The notes under the pieces: model-generated
Database searches by the model: none
The model's input: only the letters and a program-made list of their open reading frames with translations
Told to the model about the DNA's origin: nothing
In this document: piece by piece, positions 5,889 through 12,092 of the stretch
Layout: every line of letters begins with the position of its first letter
Numbering within the stretch: the first letter of the stretch is position 1
Assembly: GCA_016789205.1 (NCBI GenBank)
Contig: JAEURF010000018.1
Span: forward strand, 1 to 12,623
Length of the DNA: 12,623 bases
Direction: 5' to 3'
Source of the DNA: Anaerolineales bacterium
GTDB lineage: Bacteria; Chloroflexota; Anaerolineae; Anaerolineales; Villigracilaceae
Position numbers and translations under genes: made by a program

Positions 5889-7514
5889 ATGCTTAGTATT
5901 CACAACCTTTCAAAACATTTCGGTATTCAGCCCGTTTTACAAAACATCAACTTCAACATCAGCGCAGGCGAGCGCATCGGTCTCATCGGCGCGAATGGTT
6001 CGGGCAAAACCACACTCATGCGTATCCTTGCCAAACTTGACAATCCAGATTCTGGGAATGTCTCTTCGACGCATCCCAATTTAAGAATTGGATATCTCGC
6101 CCAAGGCATGGAATTTGATTCCGAACAAACGCTTCATTCCGCGCTTGGAATTGATTCTGAAACTCAATCTGATCCTGCACTGGAACTTGAGTCACTAGCG
6201 ATGAAACTCGCATTATATCCAGATGACGTCATTCTTCAACGAAAATATGATGAGGTGTTGAATCAGCTTTCAGTAGTCAGCAATCAGCCGTCTATTATGT
6301 TAGAGGCGTTGGGTTTATCTCATCTAGAACCAGAAACTCCTATCGCCCACCTAAGTGGCGGACAAAAGACTCGCTTGATGCTAGCAAAAGTTTTACTCGA
6401 AGAACCAAATCTACTTTTGCTTGATGAACCAACAAATCATCTTGATATCGAAATGCTCGAATGGTTAGAAAATTGGTTAAATAATTTTCAAGGCGCAGTC
6501 TTAATCGTGTCACATGACCGTGTGTTTTTGGATAATATAGTCAGCACGATTCTTGAATTAGATTCAACGACTCACAATATCAAAACGTATCACGGCAATT
6601 ACAGCGAATATCTTGAACAAAAAAATTTGGAATATGATAAACAAAGCCAAGCCTATCAAGACCAACAAGATGAAATTGCACAGTTAAAACGTGCGGCGAA
6701 GCATGTGCGTAGTCTCACGGTGATGAAGAAAGGTGGCAAAGCGGATAGTGGTGATAAATTTGCCAAAGGCTTTTTTGGAAACAAAGCCACAAAAAGAGTC
6801 GCGGGACGTGCAAAAAATATTGAAGCACGCATTGAAACTTTGCAAACCGATGAAAAGATTGAGAAACCACGTGGAAGTTGGAAACTAAAACTTGATTTGG
6901 GCAAACCAGACCACCAGTCTAAAGATGCGTTAATTACTGAATCGCTGTCAATTGGCTACACGATAGAAAATCCGCTGCTTGAAAATATCAACTTATTCAT
7001 TCGCGCAGGTCAGCGAATTGTGTTGACAGGTGCAAACGGTGCAGGCAAAACATCTTTCATCAAAACCATTTCTGGAAAGATTCCCCCGCTGAGTGGTTCA
7101 TTCCGTTTAGGTGGCGCAACCAAATTGGGTTACATGGCACAAGAACAAGAATTACTAAATCCAAAATTGAATGCGGTGCAAACGATTCAAAATATTTCAA
7201 CCATGAATGAAACCGATACAAGAAATTTCTTGCATTACTTTTTATTCAAAGGTGACCATGCGCTTCGCCCATCAGGTGAATTATCTTTTGGTGAACGCGC
7301 GCGTTTACAACTGGCGATTCTGATTGCTCAAGGCTGTACGTTTCTTGTTTTAGATGAGCCAATTAACCACTTAGATATTCCATCACGTGAACGGTTTGAA
7401 GAAGCACTTGAAAACTTTCAAGGCACGATTCTGGCAGTTGTACATGATAGAAGTTTCATCGAAAGATTCACGACCGATGTTTGGTTAGCAAAAGATGGAA
7501 AGATTACAAAATAA
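5889..7514 (+). CDS. ABC-F family ATPase (ribosome-associated, non-transport)
   Basis: This 541-residue protein has two ABC domains and no membrane segments, as expected for soluble ABC-F factors that act at the ribosome in translation or antibiotic protection. Domain 1 has Walker A GANGSGKT (34-41), signature LSGGQ (155-159), Walker B LLLLDEP (175-181) and the switch His209. Domain 2 has GANGAGKT (381-388), a changed signature LSFGE (465-469), FLVLDEP (485-491) and His519. The linker (about 215-345) is rich in Lys/Arg at 267-314, suiting contact with rRNA. An earlier in-frame ATG at 5796 lies inside the palindromic repeat and adds 31 residues unlike the family, so I start at 5889, where MLSIHNLSKHFG begins domain 1. 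The ribosome-binding site is weak (TAGGT, 5876-5880). The GNAT gene follows after 10 bases. The subfamily is not assigned. Confidence 0.93.
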   Translation: MLSIHNLSKHFGIQPVLQNINFNISAGERIGLIGANGSGKTTLMRILAKLDNPDSGNVSSTHPNLRIGYLAQGMEFDSEQTLHSALGIDSETQSDPALELESLAMKLALYPDDVILQRKYDEVLNQLSVVSNQPSIMLEALGLSHLEPETPIAHLSGGQKTRLMLAKVLLEEPNLLLLDEPTNHLDIEMLEWLENWLNNFQGAVLIVSHDRVFLDNIVSTILELDSTTHNIKTYHGNYSEYLEQKNLEYDKQSQAYQDQQDEIAQLKRAAKHVRSLTVMKKGGKADSGDKFAKGFFGNKATKRVAGRAKNIEARIETLQTDEKIEKPRGSWKLKLDLGKPDHQSKDALITESLSIGYTIENPLLENINLFIRAGQRIVLTGANGAGKTSFIKTISGKIPPLSGSFRLGGATKLGYMAQEQELLNPKLNAVQTIQNISTMNETDTRNFLHYFLFKGDHALRPSGELSFGERARLQLAILIAQGCTFLVLDEPINHLDIPSRERFEEALENFQGTILAVVHDRSFIERFTTDVWLAKDGKITK

Positions 7515-7524
7515 AGAGAAAAAA

Positions 7525-7968
7525 ATGATTACATACAGAAATTATGAAGAAAAAGATTGGAAAGCGATTTGCCAAATCCATGACCTTGCCAGACCCGATG
7601 AATTAATCGGCTCATGTGACCCACGCGGATTTATTCCAATTGAAGAAGATAAAGAAGTCGAAGATTTGAAACGAAGTAAAAAATTCGTCGCTGTTGAAAA
7701 CGAAACAGTAGTCGGTTTCGTTGGCGTAGATGAAGATTATCTGGCTTGGTTATATGTTCATCCCGAATCTTATGGCAAAGGCATCGGGCGAGGATTATTG
7801 AGAATTGGAATTAAGGAAATTGGCGAAGGCGCATGGACAGTTGTTTTAGATGGAAATAAAAAAGCAATTGCGCTATATGAAAGCGAAGGCTTTCAAGAAA
7901 TCAGCAGGTTTGATGGAAACAATAATGGTTATCCATGTAAGTGTATAAAAATGAAAAGAATAAAGTAA
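7525..7968 (+). CDS. GNAT family N-acetyltransferase
   Basis: This is a 147-residue acetyltransferase. The acetyl-CoA pyrophosphate loop is seen in LYVHPESYGKGIGRGLLR (76-93), with core YGKGIG. The preceding strand FVAVENETVVGFVGV (54-68) and the late NKKAIALYESEGFQE (111-125) are also typical of the fold (motifs A and B). The acceptor is unknown; small molecules, peptides and ribosomal proteins are all possible in this family. An ATG at 7495 would add 10 residues and overlap the ABC-F end, but the GNAT beta-1 strand (MITYRNYEE) starts at 7525, which also follows AAAGAGAAAAA. The gene lies 10 bases after the ABC-F stop and is probably co-transcribed with it. Confidence 0.88.
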   Translation: MITYRNYEEKDWKAICQIHDLARPDELIGSCDPRGFIPIEEDKEVEDLKRSKKFVAVENETVVGFVGVDEDYLAWLYVHPESYGKGIGRGLLRIGIKEIGEGAWTVVLDGNKKAIALYESEGFQEISRFDGNNNGYPCKCIKMKRIK

Positions 7969-7995
7969 GAGAGTTTATAATCTACTAAATTATCC

Positions 7996-8111
7996 GTCAT
8001 TGCGAGGCGGTGATTTTCCGCCGAAGCAATCTTATAGTTGTGTTACAGATTGCTTCGCTATAACCCTGTAAAACATCAGGGCAAGCGAACAAAAGCATGG
8101 CTCGCAATGAC
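7996..8111. repeat. Dispersed palindromic repeat (GTCATTGCGAG type), 116 bases
   Basis: The termini GTCATTGCGAG (7996-8006) and CTCGCAATGAC (8101-8111) are perfect 11-bp inverted repeats. Three inner stems are visible: GGCGG (8006-8010) with CCGCC (8018-8022), GAAGCAATCT (8023-8032) with AGATTGCTTC (8047-8056), and CCCTG with CAGGG around 8064-8081. The unit folds into a multi-branched structure. 'GTCATTGCGAG ... GAAGCAATCT' is a layout I recall from intergenic repeats in many bacteria. It contains no gene and no T-run. Confidence 0.82.
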
Positions 8112-8131
8112 AGAAATATCTAGGAGAAAAA

Positions 8132-9268
8132 ATGAAATTTGAAACGCTCGCAATTCATGCTGGTCAAGAACCAGACCCAAACAACGGCGCGGTGATGACG
8201 CCCGTTTATTTCACATCCACTTACATGCAGGATGGCATCGGCAAGCCACGTCAGGGATATGAATATTCGCGCACATTGAATCCAACACGCAAGGCGTTAC
8301 AAGATTGTCTCGCTGAACTTGAAAATGGAAGTTGGGGTCTTGCCTTTGCTTCTGGCATGGCGGCGACTGATACTGTTTTGCGAATGTTAAAAAGTGGTGA
8401 CCATGTTGTCGCAGGCAATGATGTCTATGGCGGCACATTTCGTCTCTTTGACAAAATACTACGCCGCTTCGGGCTCGACTTTACATTTGCTGACACAACC
8501 GACCCAGAAAACTTAGCCGAAGCATTGACTCCATCCACGAGAATCGTGTGGCTGGAGACACCCACGAATCCATTATTAGCTGTCACTGATATTCGTGCCG
8601 TTGCTGAAATGATAAAGAATCATCCAAATAAACCTTTGTTAGTTGTAGACAACACATTTGCAACTCCCTATCTTCAACGTCCATTGGAATTAGGTGCAGA
8701 TTTAGTTGTACATTCCATGACAAAATATCTTGGTGGACATTCCGATGTAGTCGGTGGTGCAATTATCGGGAAAGATAAAGAATTAGGTGGACAACTGGCT
8801 TATTTACAAAATGCAATCGGCGGCGTGATTGGTCCGATGGATTCGTTTTTGGTCTTACGCGGATTAAAAACTTTACACGTCCGCATGGATAGACATTTTG
8901 AAAACGCAACAAAAATTATTCAATTCCTTGAAAAACAAAAGAACATTAAGCAATTGATTTATCCATTCCACGAAAGTCACCCACAGCAAAAAATTGCCAT
9001 GTCACAAATGAAAAATGGTGGTGGCATGATTTCATTCGTGATGAAAGATGGCAAAGATGCGGCAATCAAAGTTGCTGAATCTACAAAGATATTTACATTA
9101 GCAGAATCATTGGGTGGCGTGGAATCATTAATCGAAGTCCCCGCCGCGATGACTCATTTATCTACGCAAGGTTCTAAATTAGAAATAGATGCTGGCTTAG
9201 TAAGGTTGTCCGTCGGAATTGAAAACGTGGATGATTTGATTGCAGATTTGGAACAAGCTTTGAAATAA
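8132..9268 (+). CDS. PLP-dependent cystathionine gamma-synthase/gamma-lyase
   Basis: This is a cytoplasmic enzyme of sulfur amino acid metabolism, 378 residues, normal for the Cys/Met PLP family. Lys198 in VHSMTKYLGGHSD is the Schiff-base lysine. Tyr45 and Arg47 (YEYSR) should reach the PLP phosphate of the neighbouring subunit, Tyr99 stacks on the ring, and Asp173 in VVDNTFATP holds the ring nitrogen. The motif SLGGVESLIEVPAAMTH (327-342) has Glu335, which I associate more with gamma-lyases than with synthases, so reverse transsulfuration (cystathionine to cysteine) is as likely as forward synthesis. The start is well set by AGGAG (8122-8126), 5 bases upstream. No other met or cys genes are nearby, so the direction cannot be decided from context. 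Confidence 0.92.
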   Translation: MKFETLAIHAGQEPDPNNGAVMTPVYFTSTYMQDGIGKPRQGYEYSRTLNPTRKALQDCLAELENGSWGLAFASGMAATDTVLRMLKSGDHVVAGNDVYGGTFRLFDKILRRFGLDFTFADTTDPENLAEALTPSTRIVWLETPTNPLLAVTDIRAVAEMIKNHPNKPLLVVDNTFATPYLQRPLELGADLVVHSMTKYLGGHSDVVGGAIIGKDKELGGQLAYLQNAIGGVIGPMDSFLVLRGLKTLHVRMDRHFENATKIIQFLEKQKNIKQLIYPFHESHPQQKIAMSQMKNGGGMISFVMKDGKDAAIKVAESTKIFTLAESLGGVESLIEVPAAMTHLSTQGSKLEIDAGLVRLSVGIENVDDLIADLEQALK

Positions 9269-9270
9269 AC

Positions 9271-9320
9271 GTAAGGGCACGGTCATCGTGCCTTATTAGA
9301 CGAGGAAACCTCGCCCCTAC
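9271..9320. repeat. Composite palindromic repeat between convergent genes
   Basis: The outer ends GTAAGGGC (9271-9278) and GCCCCTAC (9313-9320) pair at 7 of 8 positions. Inside are GCACG (9277-9281) with CGTGC (9287-9291), and CGAGG (9301-9305) with CCTCG (9309-9313) around AAA. It fills the whole gap between the cystathionine gene stop (9268) and the PP2C gene stop (9325), so it could act on the 3' ends of both messages. Its end, CCCTACAAAAT, matches that of the 883-911 hairpin. Confidence 0.7.
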
Positions 9321-9324
9321 AAAA

Positions 9325-10560
9325 TCATTTTGCCTTTATTGCTACAAGAGTCACATCATCATCTTGCTTTGAGCCATCTTGATAATTTTGTAACGTCTCC
9401 AACAAACGGTCGCACATTTGTTGTGCGTTAAATTTGGGGAACTCACTTAATAAAGTTTTGATTCTATCTAACCCAAAGGCTTCACCTTGCGGGTCGCGGC
9501 AATCAGTCATGCCGTCGGTGTATAAAATTAAAGCATCGCCCGAAGCAAGCGTAATTTCTTTTTCATCAATCGTAATCGGGTCCCATAAACCAATTGCCAT
9601 GCCAGCGGAATGTGGCAAACGCTCAACACTGCCATCAGGGTGAAGCAAAAGTGGAGGTTCATGACCAGCTCGTGCGTAAGAAAAGAGGCGGGTTTTTAAA
9701 TCTAAAATACCATAAAGAACGGTAACAAATTGAGTCGACTTTTGTAATCTTGTAATGTGGCTATTCACCAATTGCATCACTTCTGTGGCGGTGATAGCAA
9801 TATCCGCCTCCGCCATGATAAGCGCATGTGCGCGTGCCATAAACAAAGCAGACGGCACACCTTTATCAGCGACATCGCCAATGAGTACACCGATGCGGTC
9901 TTCTTTGAGTTGGAAGACATCGTAAAAATCGCCTCCGACTTGACGGGCAGGCAGGATTCTCGCCCCGAAACTAAATTCTTCGGTGTCGGGTAAAACATCG
10001 GGCAGAATGCTGAGTTGAATATCGGCGGCAACTTGTAATTCACGTTCGAGGCGTTCTTTTTCGATGATTTGTGCTTGAGCGGCTTTGAGTTCATCATACG
10101 CTTTTTGTAAGGCATGATTTTTTGCAACCAAATCATTAAACGCAGATTCATTTGAAGTATCGAGCCGCTCGCTCATAATTTCAACCATTGAATATGCAAT
10201 TTGTGGGAAACGTTGCAGGATTTCGCTAAATTTTTCGCGCGTCATCACACGCACGGTGCTATCTTCTTTCATGCGTGCGCTGGCAGTGCGCATTCCCTCT
10301 GGCATGATTAAACTCATTTCACCTACACACTCACCGGGGCTACAAGTGCGTAATAACATTTCATCAGGTGTGTTTGGCGCAAGTACGATTTCAAGTTTGC
10401 CTTCCATGAGAATAAACAAACTATCACCGCGTTCGCCTTCACGGAAAATAAAGCTACCGGCTTTGTGGTTTTCAATTGGTAATTCGTTTATCAATTGAAA
10501 CAAGTCTAACTTTGGTAGATGCCTAAATAGCGGAATTTTTAGAAAAAGAGTTTCATCCAT
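9325..10560 (-). CDS. Cyclic-nucleotide-binding domain plus SpoIIE-type PP2C serine phosphatase
   Basis: This is a 411-residue cytoplasmic signalling protein. Residues about 7-125 form a CAP-type cyclic nucleotide-binding domain: FREGERGDSLFIL (38-51), then the phosphate-binding cassette with Gly80-Glu81 and Arg91-Thr-Ala93, which keeps the Glu and Arg expected for ligand binding. Residues about 140-180 are a heptad-like helix, probably a coiled-coil signalling linker. Residues about 190-411 are a PPM/SpoIIE phosphatase with metal-binding Asp in GGDFYDV (Asp211, Asp214), IGDVADKG (Asp229), YTDGMTD (Asp349) and KQDDDVTLV (Asp401/402). Such enzymes usually dephosphorylate a STAS-domain anti-anti-sigma factor; no sigma or RsbW gene is visible here. 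The start codon comes 1 base after the stop of the deoxynucleoside kinase gene, with little ribosome-binding site, so translation is probably coupled. Confidence 0.93.
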   Translation of the reverse strand: MDETLFLKIPLFRHLPKLDLFQLINELPIENHKAGSFIFREGERGDSLFILMEGKLEIVLAPNTPDEMLLRTCSPGECVGEMSLIMPEGMRTASARMKEDSTVRVMTREKFSEILQRFPQIAYSMVEIMSERLDTSNESAFNDLVAKNHALQKAYDELKAAQAQIIEKERLERELQVAADIQLSILPDVLPDTEEFSFGARILPARQVGGDFYDVFQLKEDRIGVLIGDVADKGVPSALFMARAHALIMAEADIAITATEVMQLVNSHITRLQKSTQFVTVLYGILDLKTRLFSYARAGHEPPLLLHPDGSVERLPHSAGMAIGLWDPITIDEKEITLASGDALILYTDGMTDCRDPQGEAFGLDRIKTLLSEFPKFNAQQMCDRLLETLQNYQDGSKQDDDVTLVAIKAK

Positions 10561-10561
10561 A

Positions 10562-11203
10562 TTAGTCGCGTAAGTCCATCACTTCTTTGCCTGCTAATTT
10601 ATCTTGAATGCGCTGTGTGACCAAATCTAAATGACTGGGCATGTTGGCATAATCAAGGTTATTGGTTTGAATGGTTAATACAGGACACAAATCAAATGCA
10701 CCGAGCCATTCTTCATAAAATGTATCTAACAAAGTTAAATATTCAGGTGTAATGCCAGTTTCCATATTACGCGCACGGCGGCGGATTCTGTCCATCAATA
10801 CATTGACTGGTGCTTTGAGATAAATCAATAAATCAGGGCGGGGCAAACCATCTACTACTAACTCAAATAATTTTCTATAAGCCAAATAATCGCGTTCGTT
10901 CAAATTCCCCAAGTGATGCAAAGCACGTGCAAAAATGTGAGCGTCTTCATAAATGCTTCTATCTAGAATAGATGAACGTGCATCATGCGCGGCTTCTAAA
11001 TATTGGTCAGCTCTGTGACCTAAAAAGAAAACTTGTAAATGAAAAGACCATGCGCGCATATCCCCATAAAAATCAGAAAGATATGGATTATCAGCAACAG
11101 ATTCATATCCCGTCCACCAACCGAGTCGCGCACCGATTCTTTCGGTTAGTGTTGTTTTTCCTACACCGATATTACCTGCTACCAAGACCAAATGCTTCGC
11201 CAT
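10562..11203 (-). CDS. Deoxynucleoside kinase (dNK family)
   Basis: This enzyme phosphorylates deoxynucleosides in the salvage pathway for dNTPs; 213 residues is usual for bacterial dAK/dGK-type proteins. P-loop GNIGVGKTT is at 10-18. Glu34 (GYES) fits the acidic residue that holds the sugar 5'-OH. Asp81-Arg82-Ser83 in ILDRSIYEDAHIFA is the family DRS motif, with Glu86 also typical. The arginine-rich lid is DRIRRRARN (138-146). Which base is preferred (A, G, C or T) cannot be read reliably. The start at 11203 puts the P-loop at the N-terminus, and upstream there is only GATAAAAT about 9 bases before the ATG, possibly a -10 box giving a very short leader. It heads the minus-strand pair with the PP2C gene. 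Confidence 0.9.
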   Translation of the reverse strand: MAKHLVLVAGNIGVGKTTLTERIGARLGWWTGYESVADNPYLSDFYGDMRAWSFHLQVFFLGHRADQYLEAAHDARSSILDRSIYEDAHIFARALHHLGNLNERDYLAYRKLFELVVDGLPRPDLLIYLKAPVNVLMDRIRRRARNMETGITPEYLTLLDTFYEEWLGAFDLCPVLTIQTNNLDYANMPSHLDLVTQRIQDKLAGKEVMDLRD

Positions 11204-11221
11204 AGATGCATTATTTTATCA

Positions 11222-11229
11222 TGTATAAT
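11222..11229 (+). promoter_or_regulatory. Extended -10 promoter element in a divergent intergenic region
   Basis: TGTATAAT lies 26 bases before the ATG at 11256, with AGGAG (11240-11244) between them, so a leader of about 20 bases is expected. The 52-base region 11204-11255 must also serve the minus-strand kinase gene. Reading that strand, GATAAAAT sits just before its ATG, so the two promoters would nearly overlap. Confidence 0.5.
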
Positions 11230-11255
11230 TCTTTGAGATAGGAGAACCATTATTA

Positions 11256-11663
11256 ATGAAAATTCGTGATGCATCTGGTTGGACGATTTTTGTATTTGGT
11301 GTTTTAGCATTTGTACTTGGGCTAATGGGTTTGATTCGACCTGAAATTTTATTGTCTATTTTAGGTTTTGAAGTGATAGAACGTGCCGCACGCGCCACAG
11401 GTGATTACACCATCGTATTTATGACAGCTTCTTCTATGGCATCGTTTAACATCGGCATTTATTACGTCCTTGCCGCCCTAAATGATGTGAAAATATTTTA
11501 TCGTTGGACTGTCCCATTCCGCACGCTTACTTTCATCGTTTTCACAACTGTAGTAATTTTAGGAATCGCTCCACAAAAATTTTTAGGCGTAGCAATTTGG
11601 GAACTCGTCGGTGCAATTGCAACAGGCGTTGCGTTGTACTTTGAAAATAAAAAACCAACATAA
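11256..11663 (+). CDS. Small integral membrane protein, four predicted helices
   Basis: I do not recognise the family with confidence. The 135-residue product has four hydrophobic stretches at about 9-27, 52-74, 87-104 and 108-129, separated by short charged loops (for example RPE at 28-30 and DVKIFYRW at 77-84), with a Lys-rich C-terminal tail (NKKPT). No catalytic motif is visible. The layout resembles small four-helix DUF membrane proteins, but I assign no function. The start follows AGGAG at 11240-11244 with 11 bases of spacing and an extended -10 box further up. It heads a plus-strand run with the SpoIIAA-like gene 52 bases on. Confidence 0.8.
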   Translation: MKIRDASGWTIFVFGVLAFVLGLMGLIRPEILLSILGFEVIERAARATGDYTIVFMTASSMASFNIGIYYVLAALNDVKIFYRWTVPFRTLTFIVFTTVVILGIAPQKFLGVAIWELVGAIATGVALYFENKKPT

Positions 11664-11715
11664 CCTCAATTCGTCCCTTCAACCAAAAGAAAGAAATAGA
11701 GATAAGGAGACTGAA

Positions 11716-12078
11716 ATGAAATCAAAATGGATTGATTACAAAGGCAAAAAAATTTTCTATCAAGATTTTTCAAACAACTTCTTCAACGACAAAGCCGTCA
11801 TTGAGGAACTAAACGAAGTTCAAGAAATTATCTTGAGTCAACCAGAAAATTCAGCGCTGGTCTTATCCAATTTCTCGAACACGGAAATTACATCCACCGT
11901 TATGCCATTGCTTAACGAATCTTCGAAAAAGACAAAATCACATATTCGTAAAACTGCAGTAGTCGGCGTGTCAGGCATCAAACGTACGCTTGGCGATTTA
12001 CTTTCCAGAATCACAGGTCAAGCTTTGATTTATTTCGATAATGAGACCGAAGCCAAAGATTGGTTAGTTGAGGAATAA
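11716..12078 (+). CDS. SpoIIAA-like (STAS-fold) protein
   Basis: This is a 120-residue soluble protein. Its pattern resembles SpoIIAA-like/STAS-SEC14-type small proteins: an opening WIDYKGKKIFYQDFS, a helix near 27-42, a strand ALVLSNFSNTEI (47-58), then RKTAVVGVSGIKRTLGDLLSRITG (77-100) and a closing FDNETEAKDWLVEE (107-120). The block 'KTAVVGVSG ... FDNETEAKDWL' is the most diagnostic. The usual DSSG phosphorylation motif of true anti-anti-sigma factors is not evident; Ser51 and Ser54 lie in the comparable strand-loop. The start at 11716 has AAGGAG (11704-11709) 6 bases upstream. An earlier in-frame ATG at 11611 lies inside the previous gene and is rejected. The role is unknown; the nearby PP2C phosphatase is suggestive but lies on the other strand. 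Confidence 0.7.
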   Translation: MKSKWIDYKGKKIFYQDFSNNFFNDKAVIEELNEVQEIILSQPENSALVLSNFSNTEITSTVMPLLNESSKKTKSHIRKTAVVGVSGIKRTLGDLLSRITGQALIYFDNETEAKDWLVEE

Positions 12079-12092
12079 ACACAAAATAAAAA

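Noticed and set aside
7495..7524. Earlier start for the GNAT gene overlapping the ABC-F end
   Set aside because: The ten extra residues are charged and unlike the family; the fold begins at 7525.
2768..8111. Inverted repeats read as a CRISPR array
   Set aside because: The units differ in sequence, are kilobases apart, and show no regular spacer and no cas genes.
9777..10151. 124-residue ORF inside the PP2C gene on the same strand
   Set aside because: It is out of frame with a protein showing clear CNBD and PP2C motifs, and it has no recognisable pattern of its own.
11611..11715. Earlier start for the SpoIIAA-like gene
   Set aside because: It overlaps the membrane protein gene in another frame and lacks family similarity; AAGGAG at 11704-11709 marks the ATG at 11716.
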